Shown here in pieces: positions 1 through 9,950 of a stretch of DNA of 64,000 nt; the first letter of the stretch is position 1; each line of letters starts with the position of its first letter. The notes below the pieces were generated by a model. The model was not told where the DNA came from and did no database searches. It saw nothing but the letters and a program-made list of their open reading frames with translations. The position numbers and the translations under genes were made by a program. The DNA is taken from assembly GCA_014655195.1 (NCBI GenBank), contig BNBH01000029.1:1-64000 (forward strand), given 5' to 3'. This DNA is from Streptomyces cellulosae. Its GTDB lineage: Bacteria; Actinomycetota; Actinomycetes; Streptomycetales; Streptomycetaceae.

Positions 1-539
1 GGCATCTACAGCGGCTACGAACTGTGCGAGAACACCCCGCTGCGCGAGGGCGGCGAGGAATACCTCGACAGCGAGAAGTACCAGCTCAAACCCCGCGACT
101 GGGAAGCCGCCGAACGCGAGGGCCGCACCATCACCCCCCTCGTCACCCGCCTCAACACCATCCGCCGCGAGAACCCGGCCCTGCGGCAGCTGCGCGACCT
201 CCACTTCCACCAGGCGGACAAGGAGGAGGTCATCGCCTACTCGAAGCGGCGGGACGGCAACACGGTGCTCGTGGTCGCCAATCTAGATCCCCGGCACACC
301 CAGGAGGCGACGGTCTCGTTGGACATGCCGCAACTCGGCCTGGACTGGCACGAGTCGGTGCCGGTGCGCGACGAGCTCACCGGCGAGACCTATCAATGGG
401 GCAGTGCCAACTATGTGCGTCTCGGTCCGGGCGGGGCACATGTACTCGTCGTCGGCGGGCGGTCCGGTGACGGGCCTCCCGGGACGCACAGCACGGTTCT
501 GCGACCGTCCACCCCGCAGATCGGAGGGTCATCCGCCAC

Positions 540-543
<4 letters not shown>
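1..543 (+). CDS. glgE: Alpha-1,4-glucan:maltose-1-phosphate maltosyltransferase, 3' end (partial)
   Basis: C-terminal ~180 residues of a GH13 protein; the window opens in frame with GIYSGYELCEN. The segment holds the end of the catalytic barrel (RLNTIRRENPALRQL) and a C-terminal beta domain (NTVLVVANLDPRHTQEA). This matches the GlgE C-terminus, the enzyme that extends alpha-glucan using maltose-1-phosphate. The stop overlaps the treS start by ATGA, so the two are translationally coupled. The order glgE-treS-maltokinase-glgB is the classical GlgE pathway cluster of Streptomyces and supports the call. The catalytic residues lie upstream of the window and cannot be checked. Confidence 0.88.
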
Positions 544-2240
<1,697 letters not shown>

Positions 2241-2350
2241 AACCCGGGGCGGGGCGGTTTCTCCCGCTCCGCCCGGGGCACGCATGAGTAACACCCCGCC
2301 CACCGGCGGCGCCCCGTGGCGCGCCGACAGAGGGGAAAGGACGCGACGCC

Positions 2351-3760
2351 ATGTCGGAAGCCGTCACACGCACCGTCACGACCCCGCCCGGCCTCCTTGC
2401 GTCACTCGATCCACTGTTGCGGGAGTGGCTGCCGAGGCAGCGCTGGTTCGCCGGGAAGGGCCGCCCGGTCACCGGGTTCGACCTGGTCGCGGCCACCGAG
2501 CTGCTGCCGGCCACGGCCAAGCTCGGCCTCTACCACCTGCTGGTGCGCGCCCATCAGCCGCTCCTGCCCGGCCATGGCGGGCCCGAGCTGCCGGGTGACT
2601 GCTACCAGTTGTTCATAGGCGTGCGCGAGGCGCTGCCGCCCCGGCTGGCGCCCGCGCTGATCGGTCATGTGTCGCAGGGTCCGCTGGCCGGACGGACGGT
2701 CTACGAGGCCCTGCACGACACCCGGCCCGCCGACCTGCTCCTGGAGGCCCTGCGCACCCAGGCCCGGATCGGCGGGCTTCGCTTCGAGCGCGACCCGCGC
2801 CAGGAGATACGGGCCGGACTCGTGCCGCGTCTGATGACCGCCGAGCAGTCGAACTCGTCGGTCGTCTACGGCGACACCTACATCCTGAAACTGATGCGCC
2901 GCGTGGTGCCCGGCATCAACCCCGACCTGGAGCTGCCGCTGGCGCTGGCCCGCGAGGGCTGCCCCCGGGTGCCCCCGCCGACGGCCTGGCTGGTCGCCGA
3001 CGCCGAGGACACCCCGGGTCCGGGCGAGCCGTACGTCCTGGGGGTGCTCCAGCCGTTCGTGCAGGGCGCCACCGACGGCTGGGAGCTGGCGCTGCGGGAG
3101 CTGGCCAAGGGGGAGGACTTCGTCGCCGAGGCGCGGTCCCTCGGACGCGCCACCGCCGAGGTGCACACCGCGCTGGCACGTTCCCTGCCCACGGTCACCC
3201 TGGGTCATGTGCAGATGCGGGCCCTGGTCGACGGCATGACCGAGCGGCTTGAGGCGGCCGTGCACGCGGTGCCCGCGCTGCGGCCGTACGCGGACGGTCT
3301 GCGCTCGGCGTACACCGCGCTGGACGACCTCGCGTCCGAGGGCCGCACCTGGACCGCCCAGCGGGTCCACGGCGACCTGCACCTCGGGCAGTGCCTGCGC
3401 TCCCCGGCCGGCACGTGGTCGCTGATCGACTTCGAGGGCGAGCCGGCCCGGCCGCTGGCGGAGCGCCGGATGCCGCAGCCGGTTGTGCGGGACGTGGCGG
3501 GCATGCTGCGCTCCTTCGACTACGCGGCGCGCACCGCGGACCCGCCGCAGCCGGAGTGGGCCACCCACTGCCGGGCGGCCTACTGCTCCGGGTACGCGGA
3601 GGCCGCCGGCCGTGACCCGCGCACCGAGCCGGTGCTGCTGCGCGCGTACGAGACCGACAAGGCGGTCTACGAGGCGGTGTACGAGGCCCGCCACCGCCCC
3701 GACTGGCTGCCCGTGCCGATGGCGGCCCTGCGCCGGCTCGCCTCGGCCGACTCCACCTGA
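2351..3760 (+). CDS. mak: Maltokinase (maltose 1-phosphotransferase)
   Basis: A 469-residue kinase of the aminoglycoside-phosphotransferase-like fold; it phosphorylates maltose to maltose-1-phosphate, the GlgE substrate. The N-terminal ~90 residues, beginning at LLREWLPRQRWFAGKGRP, form the maltokinase cap. The kinase lobes follow, with the catalytic loop RVHGDLHLGQ and the metal-binding LIDFEGEP. The ATG is preceded by a purine-rich AGAGGGGAAAGGA. It sits 110 bp after treS and 30 bp before glgB in one operon. The old Streptomyces name is pep2. A lone protein resembling this cap domain is encoded at 61297-61962. Confidence 0.94.
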   Translation: MSEAVTRTVTTPPGLLASLDPLLREWLPRQRWFAGKGRPVTGFDLVAATELLPATAKLGLYHLLVRAHQPLLPGHGGPELPGDCYQLFIGVREALPPRLAPALIGHVSQGPLAGRTVYEALHDTRPADLLLEALRTQARIGGLRFERDPRQEIRAGLVPRLMTAEQSNSSVVYGDTYILKLMRRVVPGINPDLELPLALAREGCPRVPPPTAWLVADAEDTPGPGEPYVLGVLQPFVQGATDGWELALRELAKGEDFVAEARSLGRATAEVHTALARSLPTVTLGHVQMRALVDGMTERLEAAVHAVPALRPYADGLRSAYTALDDLASEGRTWTAQRVHGDLHLGQCLRSPAGTWSLIDFEGEPARPLAERRMPQPVVRDVAGMLRSFDYAARTADPPQPEWATHCRAAYCSGYAEAAGRDPRTEPVLLRAYETDKAVYEAVYEARHRPDWLPVPMAALRRLASADST

Positions 3761-3790
3761 CCCACCGACCCGCGCCCAGGAGGCTTCCCC

Positions 3791-6694
3791 GTGACCCCCC
3801 GCCCCGAGCCCAGCGGTCCCTTCCCGGAGCACCCGGCCGACGCCCGCCACACCGAGCCCCGGACGCCGGCACGGAAGAAGAAGCCCACGAAGAAACAGCC
3901 CGCCCCGGCTGCGAAGGCGCCGGCTCCACAGCCCACGGACACACGCGGCTCAGGCGCCGCACCGCAGCCCACGGACACACGCGGCTCAGGGACCGCACCG
4001 CAGCCCACGGACACACGCGGCTCAGGCGCCGCACCGCAGCCCGCAGACACACGCGGCTCAGGGACCGCACCGCAGCCCACGGACACACGCGGCTCAGGCG
4101 CCGCACCGCAGCCCACAGACACACGCGGCTCAGGCGCCGCACCGCAGCCCACAGACACACGCGGCTCAGGCGCCGCACCGCAGCCCGCAGACACACGCGG
4201 CTCAGGCGCCGCACCGCAGCCCACAGACACACGCGGCTCAGGGACCGCACCGCAGCCCGCGGACGGTCGGGGCTCGGGGGCGACCCCGCAGCCCGCGGAC
4301 AGGCGCGCCGCCGGCGCAGCCCCGCAGCCCGCGGGCAGTCGTGCCGCCGGGGCGACGGGGGTCCCCCCGCTCGAGCGAAGCCGAGAGTGGGGGAGGGTAG
4401 GCGCAGGCGGCACCGCTCGGGGCGCCTCGGGGACAGCACCGGCGGCACCCACGGCACCGGTGCCGGAAAACCCGCCCCAGTTCGCCCCGCCGGAGGCGGA
4501 GATCGCCGTCTCCCCCGCCGTCGACGCCGGCGACCGCGACCGCCTCCTCCACGGCACCCACCACGCCCCTCACTCCGTCCTGGGCGCCCACCCCGTCCCC
4601 GGCGGCATCGCCTTCCGCGTCTTCCGCCCGTACGCCCGAGCGGTGACCGTGGTGTCCGGCGGCATGACCGTCACCCTGCACGACGACGGCGACGGCTTCT
4701 TCTCCGGCCTGCTCCCCCTCCGGGACGTCCCCGCGTACCGGCTCCGCGTCGCGTACGAGGGCGCCGAGCTGGAGACGGAGGACGCCTACCGCTTCCTGCC
4801 CACACTCGGGGAGCTGGACCTGCACCTGATCGGCGAGGGCCGCCACGAGCAGCTGTGGACGGTGCTGGGCGCGCACCCCACGACCCACCAGGGTGTCGAC
4901 GGCACCCGCTTCTCGGTGTGGGCACCGAACGCCCAGGGCGTACGGGTCGCCGGCTCGTTCAACTTCTGGGACGGCACCGGCCACCCCATGCGCTCGCTGG
5001 GCTCGTCCGGCGTGTGGGAGCTGTTCGTGCCGGGCATCGGCGAGGGCGAACTGTACAAGTTCGAGATCACCCGCCCCGACGGCACGAAGACCCTGCGCGC
5101 CGACCCCATGGCCCGCCGCACCGAGGTCCCCCCGGCCACCTCCTCGATCGTCACGGCGTCGCACCACGAGTGGAACGACGCGGAGTGGCTGGAACAGCGG
5201 GCGGAGGTGCCCGCGCACCGGGCGCCGTTGTCCGTCTACGAGGTGCACCTGCCGTCGTGGCGGCCGGGCCTCACCTACCGGCAGCTCGCCGACCAGCTCC
5301 CCGCGTACGTCAGGGACCTCGGCTTCACGCACGTCGAGCTGATGCCGGTAGCCGAGCACCCCTTCGGCGGCTCCTGGGGCTACCAGGTCACCGGCTTCTA
5401 CGCGCCGACCGCACGCATGGGCACCCCGGACGACTTCAAGTACCTCGTGGACGCCCTGCACCAGGCCGGCATCGGCGTGATCATGGACTGGGTGCCGGCC
5501 CATTTCCCGCGCGACGAGTGGGCGCTGGCCGAGTTCGACGGCCGCCCCCTGTACGAGCACTCCGATCCGCTGCGCGCCGCGCACCCCGACTGGGGCACCC
5601 TGGAGTTCGACTTCGGGCGGCGCGAGGTGCGCAACTTCCTGGTGGCCAACGCCCTGTACTGGTGCGAGGAGTTCCACATCGACGGCCTCCGGGTCGACGC
5701 CGTCGCCTCCATGCTCTACCTGGACTACTCGCGCGAGCCGGGCCAGTGGACGCCGAACGAGCACGGCGGCCGGGAGAACCTGGACGCGGTGGCGTTCCTG
5801 CAGGAGATGAACGCGACCGTGTACCGCAGGGTGCCGGGGGTGGTGACGATCGCCGAGGAGTCCACCGCCTGGGACGGCGTCACCCGCGCCACCCACCACC
5901 GCGGCCCGAGCGGCTTCGGCGGCCTCGGCTTCGGGCTGAAGTGGAACATGGGCTGGATGCACGACTCGCTGGAGTACATGAGCCACGAGCCGGTGCACCG
6001 CAAGTACCACCACGGCGAGATGACGTTCTCCATGGTGTACGCGTACAGCGAGAACTACGTGCTGCCGATCTCCCACGACGAGGTGGTGCACGGCAAGCGG
6101 TCCCTGGTGTCGAAGATGCCCGGCGACTGGTGGCGGCAGCGCGCCGACCTGCGCGCCTACCTGGGCTTCATGTGGGCCCATCCGGGCAAGCAACTGCTGT
6201 TCATGGGGCAGGAGTTCGCGCAGGGCGCGGAGTGGTCGGAGGCGCACGGCCCGGACTGGTGGCTGCTCGACCCGCACTACGGCGCGGAGGCCGACCACCG
6301 CGGGGTGCGGGACCTGGTGCGCGACCTGAACACCGTGTACCGCGCCACCCCGGCGCTGTGGCAGTACGACACCGAGCCGGCCGGCTTCCGCTGGGTGGCC
6401 GGAGACGCCGCCGACGACAACGTGCTCGCGTTCCTTCGGTACGACGCCGACGGCTCCCCGCTGCTCGCGGTGTCCCACTTCGCGCCGGTGGTGCGGCACG
6501 ACTACCGCATCGGCGTCCCGGACGACGTGCCCGCCTGGCACGAGGCCCTGAACACCGACGCGGCCCGCTACGGCGGCTCCGACGTCACCACCCCGGACCC
6601 GGTGAAGCCGGAGCCGCAGGGGTGGCACGGTCTGCCGGCGAGCATCCGGCTGACCCTGCCTCCCCTGGCGACGGTGTGGCTGCGCCCGGCCTGA
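3791..6694 (+). CDS. glgB: 1,4-alpha-glucan branching enzyme with a repeat-built N-terminal extension
   Basis: 967 residues, about 200 longer than ordinary GlgB. The extra length is an N-terminal disordered region: a Lys-rich stretch, then twelve copies of a 12-residue repeat (consensus QPTDTRGSGAAP, residues 47-190), then a segment encoded by a dispersed 36-bp repeat. From about residue 240 the usual CBM48 and GH13 architecture follows, with VELMPVAEHPFGGSWGYQ, GLRVDAVASMLY (nucleophile Asp), IAEEST (acid/base Glu) and SHDEVVHGK (third Asp). It introduces alpha-1,6 branches into GlgE-made glucan. The GTG start is preceded by CAGGAGG, 30 bp after the maltokinase stop. Confidence 0.94.
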   Translation: MTPRPEPSGPFPEHPADARHTEPRTPARKKKPTKKQPAPAAKAPAPQPTDTRGSGAAPQPTDTRGSGTAPQPTDTRGSGAAPQPADTRGSGTAPQPTDTRGSGAAPQPTDTRGSGAAPQPTDTRGSGAAPQPADTRGSGAAPQPTDTRGSGTAPQPADGRGSGATPQPADRRAAGAAPQPAGSRAAGATGVPPLERSREWGRVGAGGTARGASGTAPAAPTAPVPENPPQFAPPEAEIAVSPAVDAGDRDRLLHGTHHAPHSVLGAHPVPGGIAFRVFRPYARAVTVVSGGMTVTLHDDGDGFFSGLLPLRDVPAYRLRVAYEGAELETEDAYRFLPTLGELDLHLIGEGRHEQLWTVLGAHPTTHQGVDGTRFSVWAPNAQGVRVAGSFNFWDGTGHPMRSLGSSGVWELFVPGIGEGELYKFEITRPDGTKTLRADPMARRTEVPPATSSIVTASHHEWNDAEWLEQRAEVPAHRAPLSVYEVHLPSWRPGLTYRQLADQLPAYVRDLGFTHVELMPVAEHPFGGSWGYQVTGFYAPTARMGTPDDFKYLVDALHQAGIGVIMDWVPAHFPRDEWALAEFDGRPLYEHSDPLRAAHPDWGTLEFDFGRREVRNFLVANALYWCEEFHIDGLRVDAVASMLYLDYSREPGQWTPNEHGGRENLDAVAFLQEMNATVYRRVPGVVTIAEESTAWDGVTRATHHRGPSGFGGLGFGLKWNMGWMHDSLEYMSHEPVHRKYHHGEMTFSMVYAYSENYVLPISHDEVVHGKRSLVSKMPGDWWRQRADLRAYLGFMWAHPGKQLLFMGQEFAQGAEWSEAHGPDWWLLDPHYGAEADHRGVRDLVRDLNTVYRATPALWQYDTEPAGFRWVAGDAADDNVLAFLRYDADGSPLLAVSHFAPVVRHDYRIGVPDDVPAWHEALNTDAARYGGSDVTTPDPVKPEPQGWHGLPASIRLTLPPLATVWLRPA
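3929..4360 (+). repeat. 36-bp tandem repeat array inside glgB
   Basis: Twelve head-to-tail 36-bp units, in frame, each encoding 12 residues (QPTDTRGSGAAP type). Units 1-9 are nearly identical at DNA level, differing mainly in ACG/GCA (Thr/Ala) and GGC/GGG swaps. Units 10-12 are diverged (QPADGRGSGATP, QPADRRAAGAAP, QPAGSRAAGATG). High identity of the first nine suggests recent expansion, so copy number may vary between strains. Confidence 0.95.
4361..4396 (+). repeat. Dispersed Streptomyces-type 36-bp repeat within glgB
   Basis: The segment starts with GTCCCCCCGCTCGAGCG and ends with GAGAGTGGGGGAGG. I recognise it as a short, partly self-complementary repeat normally seen between genes in Streptomyces genomes. 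Here it lies inside the glgB coding sequence; its length is exactly 36 bp, so the frame is kept and it encodes VPPLERSREWGR. Recognition is from memory, not a search. Confidence 0.7.
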
Positions 6695-6704
6695 CGGCGG
6701 GCGC
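6682..6704. terminator. Hairpin at the glgB/helD convergent end
   Basis: GCGCCCG (6682-6688) pairs with CGGGCGC (6698-6704) across the glgB stop. The helicase gene ends at 6710 on the other strand, so this compact stem may serve both genes. There is no T-tract, so efficiency is uncertain. Confidence 0.4.
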
Positions 6705-6709
6705 TCCGG

Positions 6710-8971
6710 TCACGCGAGCGCCTTGGCCAGTGGCTCCGGCAGCGGCTCGGTGTGCAGCACGCCGAGCCGCTGGGTGGCGCGGGTGAGGGCCACGTACAGG
6801 TCGCTGGTGCCGTAGCGGCCCGGCTCGACCACGAGGACCGAGTCGAACTCGAGCCCCTTGGCCTGGCGCGGGTCGAGCAGCACCACCTGGTGGGTGAGGT
6901 CCGGCTCGGCGCCGGCCGTCACCCCGTCCAGGCGGGCGGCCAGGGCGCGGTGCAGCTCGCGCGGGGCGACGACCGCGAGGCGGCCCTCCTCCGGGGTGAG
7001 CTCCTTGACCGCGTCGGCGGTGGCGGCGGGCAGGTCGGCGGCGGCGCGGGCCCACGGCCTCACCCCGGTGGCGCGCACCGAGCTGGGCGGCTCGAAGCCG
7101 GGGTGCGCGTCCCGGACCACGGCCGCGGCGACCTCCATGATCTCCGCGGGGGTGCGGTAGTTGACGCCGAGCCGGTGGTGCTCCCAGCGGTCCTCGACGT
7201 ACGGACCGAGGATGCCCTCCCAGGAGCCGACGCCGCCGGCCTCCGAGGTCTGCGCCGGGTCGCCGACCAGGGTCATCGACCGGGTGGGGCTGCGCCGCAT
7301 CAGCAGCCGCCACGCCATCGGGGACAGCTCCTGCGCCTCGTCCACGATGATGTGGCCGAACGCCCAGGTGCGGTCGGCGGCGGCGCGCTCGGCGGCGCTG
7401 CGGTGGTCGTCCTCCTCGTGCCGCTCGGCGAACCGCTCGGCGTCGATGATGTCGTGCGCGGACAGCACCTCCGAGGACTCGGGGTCGTCCTCCTCCTTGT
7501 CCTCGAACTCGAAGGTGCGGGAGGCGTACGAGACGTCCAGCACGCCCTGCGCGTAGGCGATCTGCCGCTGCCGCTCGCGTTCGGCGCGTTCGCGGGCGAG
7601 CCGGTCGTCCTCGCCCAGGAGTTCGGCGGCCTCGTCGAGGAGGGGCACGTCGGAGACGGTCCAGTGCCGGGTGACCGGGCGGCGGACCGCGGCGGCGTCC
7701 TCGTCGGAGAGGTAGCCCTCCGGGGCGGCGAGGAAGTCCGCGACCAGCCGCCGCGGGGTGATCCGCGGCCAGAGCTGGTCGATCGCGGACCACACCTCGG
7801 GGTTCTCGGCCAGCTCGTCGCGGATCTGGGTGACGTCGCTCGGGTCGAGCAGGTTGGACCCGTCGTACGGGTCGGTGCCGATGCGCTCGGCGAGCATGTC
7901 GGTGAGCGTGTTGAGGATGTGCCCCTCGAAGTGCTCGCGGGCCACGTTGTGCGGCAGCTTCGTGGCGCGGGTGCGCTCCCGGGCGACGTTCACCAGGCCG
8001 TCGTCGAGCATCAGGATCTCGCGGTCGTGCTCGATCGCGATGACCGGGTCGGGCAGCGTCTGCCGGTCGCGGACGTACTCAGCGAGCACGCCGGCCATCT
8101 CCGCCCGCCCCTTGACCTCGGCGGCCTCCGGGGCGTCCGTGCGGGTCGTCCGCACGCCCGGGAACAGCTCGCCGACGGTCGCGAGGAGCACGCCGGTCTC
8201 GCCGAGGCTGGGCAGCACCTCGCCGATGTAGCCGAGGAACGCCGGGTTGGGTCCGACGATCAGGACGGCGCGGCGGGCCAGCAGCTCGCGGTGCTCGTAG
8301 AGCAGGTACGCGGCCCGGTGCAGGGCGACGGCGGTCTTGCCGGTGCCGGGGCCGCCCTCGACCACCATGACGCCCCGGTGCGGGGCGCGGATGACGCGGT
8401 CCTGGTCGGCCTGGATGGTGCGCACGATGTCGCCCATGCGGCCGGTGCGGGCGGAGTTGAGGGCGGCGAGCAGCACGGCGTCGCCGGTGGGGTCCTCGTG
8501 GCCGGTGCGGGTGTCGTCGCCGAGGTCGAGGATCTCGTCGTGCAGATGGGTGACGCGGCGGCCCTCGGTGGCGATGTGCCGGCGGCGGCGCAGCCCCATC
8601 GGGGTGTGGCCGGTGGCCAGGTAGAACGGGCGGGCGACGTCGGCCCGCCAGTCGATGAGGACCGGGGTGCGCTCGTCGTCGTCGGCGCGAAGGCCGATGC
8701 GTCCGATGTGGTGCGTGTGCCCGGAAGCGAGGTCGATGCGGCCGAAGCAGAGCGAGCCGTCCACCGCGTTCAGCGCGGCGAGCAGCCCGGAGCGCTCGGC
8801 GACCAGGATGTCCCGTTCCAGCCGGGCCTGCCGGGGGGTGTGGCCCTGGGCGAGGGCGTCCGCCACACCGGCCTCGGCGTCGCCCCGCAGGACGTCCACC
8901 CGTGCGTACAGTCCGTCGATGAATTCCTGTTCGTGCCGCAATTCATCGTCCGGAAATTCGGTGTTTGACAA
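6710..8971 (-). CDS. HelD/HelR-family RNA polymerase-associated UvrD-like ATPase
   Basis: 753 residues. Superfamily 1 helicase-like protein: Walker A GGPGTGKTAVALHR near residue 206, Walker B IIVDEAQELSP, and late motifs VNYRTPAEI and YVALTRATQRLGVL. The N-terminal LIDWRADVARPFYLA stretch and coiled-coil start are typical of HelD proteins, which remove or recycle stalled RNA polymerase; some Streptomyces members (HelR) confer rifamycin tolerance. I chose the TTG start (MSNTEFPDDELRH) because GGGAG lies 5 nt upstream; an in-frame ATG at 9025 would add 18 residues of unconvincing sequence. It is convergent with glgB. A + strand promoter overlaps its start codon region. Confidence 0.85.
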   Translation of the reverse strand: MSNTEFPDDELRHEQEFIDGLYARVDVLRGDAEAGVADALAQGHTPRQARLERDILVAERSGLLAALNAVDGSLCFGRIDLASGHTHHIGRIGLRADDDERTPVLIDWRADVARPFYLATGHTPMGLRRRRHIATEGRRVTHLHDEILDLGDDTRTGHEDPTGDAVLLAALNSARTGRMGDIVRTIQADQDRVIRAPHRGVMVVEGGPGTGKTAVALHRAAYLLYEHRELLARRAVLIVGPNPAFLGYIGEVLPSLGETGVLLATVGELFPGVRTTRTDAPEAAEVKGRAEMAGVLAEYVRDRQTLPDPVIAIEHDREILMLDDGLVNVARERTRATKLPHNVAREHFEGHILNTLTDMLAERIGTDPYDGSNLLDPSDVTQIRDELAENPEVWSAIDQLWPRITPRRLVADFLAAPEGYLSDEDAAAVRRPVTRHWTVSDVPLLDEAAELLGEDDRLARERAERERQRQIAYAQGVLDVSYASRTFEFEDKEEDDPESSEVLSAHDIIDAERFAERHEEDDHRSAAERAAADRTWAFGHIIVDEAQELSPMAWRLLMRRSPTRSMTLVGDPAQTSEAGGVGSWEGILGPYVEDRWEHHRLGVNYRTPAEIMEVAAAVVRDAHPGFEPPSSVRATGVRPWARAAADLPAATADAVKELTPEEGRLAVVAPRELHRALAARLDGVTAGAEPDLTHQVVLLDPRQAKGLEFDSVLVVEPGRYGTSDLYVALTRATQRLGVLHTEPLPEPLAKALA

Positions 8972-8994
8972 TTCCACTCCCGCCCGGATATACT
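8965..8994 (+). promoter_or_regulatory. Consensus-like sigma-70 promoter (TTGACA-N18-TATACT)
   Basis: TTGACA at 8965-8970 and TATACT at 8989-8994, 18 bp apart, in an AT-rich pocket. Such a close match to the HrdB consensus is rare in Streptomyces. It points rightwards, away from the helicase gene and antisense to its start. No protein gene lies downstream on this strand before the terminator at 9059-9090. Confidence 0.6.
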
Positions 8995-9000
8995 GTGTCC

Positions 9001-9092
9001 ATTGAAATTCTTCGCGACTTCTCATAACGAAGGCGTGAATGGACGAATATACGCAAGGAAAACCCCCGGACGCAATTGCCCGGGGGTTTTCT
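9001..9092 (+). ncRNA. Candidate ~90-nt small RNA between promoter and terminator
   Basis: The promoter at 8965-8994 predicts a start near 9001-9002, and an intrinsic terminator ends near 9090. The interval is AT-rich compared with its surroundings and has no convincing ORF; a TTG-initiated frame at 9002 runs straight through the terminator. It could be an independent small RNA or the promoter could be fortuitous. Its 5' end would be about 30 nt from the helicase start codon on the opposite strand. Confidence 0.45.
9059..9090. terminator. Bidirectional intrinsic terminator
   Basis: Stem AAAACCCCCGG (9059-9069) with CCGGGGGTTTT (9080-9090), loop of 10 nt. It has T-runs on both strands, so it can end the thioredoxin transcript (minus strand, stop at 9112) and any + strand transcript from the promoter at 8965. 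Confidence 0.85.
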
Positions 9093-9111
9093 TCGCACAG
9101 GGGGCGGCGGG

Positions 9112-9435
9112 TCAGAGCACGCCGTCCAGCTCCTCCCGCAGCCGCCGCCCCGGCCGCGCGCCGACCATGGAGCGCAGCGGCTCCCCGTCGCTGAACACCA
9201 TGAACGTCGGCATCGACAGCACCTTGTACGCGTTCGTCGTGGCCGGATTGCGGTCCACGTTCAGCTGGACGACCTTCAGCCGGCCCTCCTCCGCCGCGGC
9301 CAGCTCACGCAGCACCGGCGCCATCTGCCGGCACGGCGGACACCAGTCGGCGGTGAACTCCACCAGCACCGGAAGTCCGGCGCCCAGCACCTCCTCCGCG
9401 AAATCCGCGTCCGTCACCTCGGGCACGCCGCTCAT
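9112..9435 (-). CDS. trxA: Thioredoxin
   Basis: 107-residue thioredoxin with active site ADWCPPCRQMAPVL (WCPPC instead of the usual WCGPC) and the cis-Pro region VLSMPTFMVF. It is a small cytoplasmic disulfide reductase. The ATG overlaps the MerR gene stop (ATGA), so the two are co-translated and the regulator very likely controls it. The transcript ends at the hairpin 9059-9090. WCPPC is less common than WCGPC but occurs in actinobacterial thioredoxins. Confidence 0.9.
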   Translation of the reverse strand: MSGVPEVTDADFAEEVLGAGLPVLVEFTADWCPPCRQMAPVLRELAAAEEGRLKVVQLNVDRNPATTNAYKVLSMPTFMVFSDGEPLRSMVGARPGRRLREELDGVL

Positions 9436-9860
9436 CGCGGTCCCCCTCCCAGTTCGCACTCCGGTTCCGGACCTCCCGGGACCGCCGCGTCGGCGGCGAG
9501 CGCCGCACGGGCCGCCTCCGCCCGCGCCAGCTGCCGCCCGACCTGCTCCCGCACCGCGCCCAGCTCGGCGATGAGCGCGTCCAGCTCACCGAGCTTGCGC
9601 CGGTAGACCTGGAGCGAGGCCGGACAGGAGTCGCCCTCGGGATGCCCGGCGCGCAGGCACTCCACGAACGGCCGGGTCTCCTCCAGGCCGAACCCGAAGT
9701 CCTGGAGCGTGCGGATCTGCCGCAGCAGCCTCAGGTCGGACTCGTCGTAGGTCCGGTAGCCGTTCGTGTCCCTGCGCGCGGGCAGCAGCCCGCGGGACTC
9801 GTAGTACCGCAGGGTCCGCGTCGTGGTCCCGGCGCGTGCGGCCAACTCGCCGATTCGCAT
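9432..9860 (-). CDS. MerR-family transcriptional regulator
   Basis: 142 residues. N-terminal winged HTH (MRIGELAARAGTTTRTLRYYESRGLLP), the typical MerR arm, a dimerisation helix and a C-terminal region with Cys in VECLRAGHPEGDSCPASL and ECELGG. The pair of Cys spaced as in CueR/ZntR-like proteins could bind metal or sense redox state; the coupling to thioredoxin favours a redox role, but this is inference. ATG start 7 nt after a TACGTT -10 box, so the message is probably leaderless. It likely regulates itself and thioredoxin. Confidence 0.88.
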   Translation of the reverse strand: MRIGELAARAGTTTRTLRYYESRGLLPARRDTNGYRTYDESDLRLLRQIRTLQDFGFGLEETRPFVECLRAGHPEGDSCPASLQVYRRKLGELDALIAELGAVREQVGRQLARAEAARAALAADAAVPGGPEPECELGGGPR

Positions 9861-9867
9861 GCCGTCG

Positions 9868-9899
9868 AACGTACGGCTTGACGTCGGCGTCAGGGCAAA
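9868..9899 (-). promoter_or_regulatory. merR promoter with MerR-type dyad in a 20-bp spacer
   Basis: On the minus strand: TTTGCC (9899-9894), a 20-bp spacer, TACGTT (9873-9868), then 7 nt to the ATG. The spacer contains the dyad CTTGACG-TCGG-CGTCAGG (9877-9894 on the + strand, one mismatch). Long 19-20-bp spacers holding the operator are the hallmark of MerR-activated promoters. Confidence 0.65.
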
Positions 9900-9950
9900 C
9901 GCGGAAGGCCGGGGACGGGAAAAGCCGGGGGCGGGAAGAGCCGGGAACGG

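Noticed and set aside
3929..4360. Possible CRISPR array
   Set aside because: Units are contiguous, in frame and coding, with no spacers.
4238..6628. Long minus-strand ORF opposite glgB
   Set aside because: Antisense shadow of glgB; no motifs.
9002..9574. Plus-strand ORF starting TTG at the predicted transcription start of the candidate RNA
   Set aside because: It runs through the terminator and then antisense to thioredoxin and MerR; no protein-like features.
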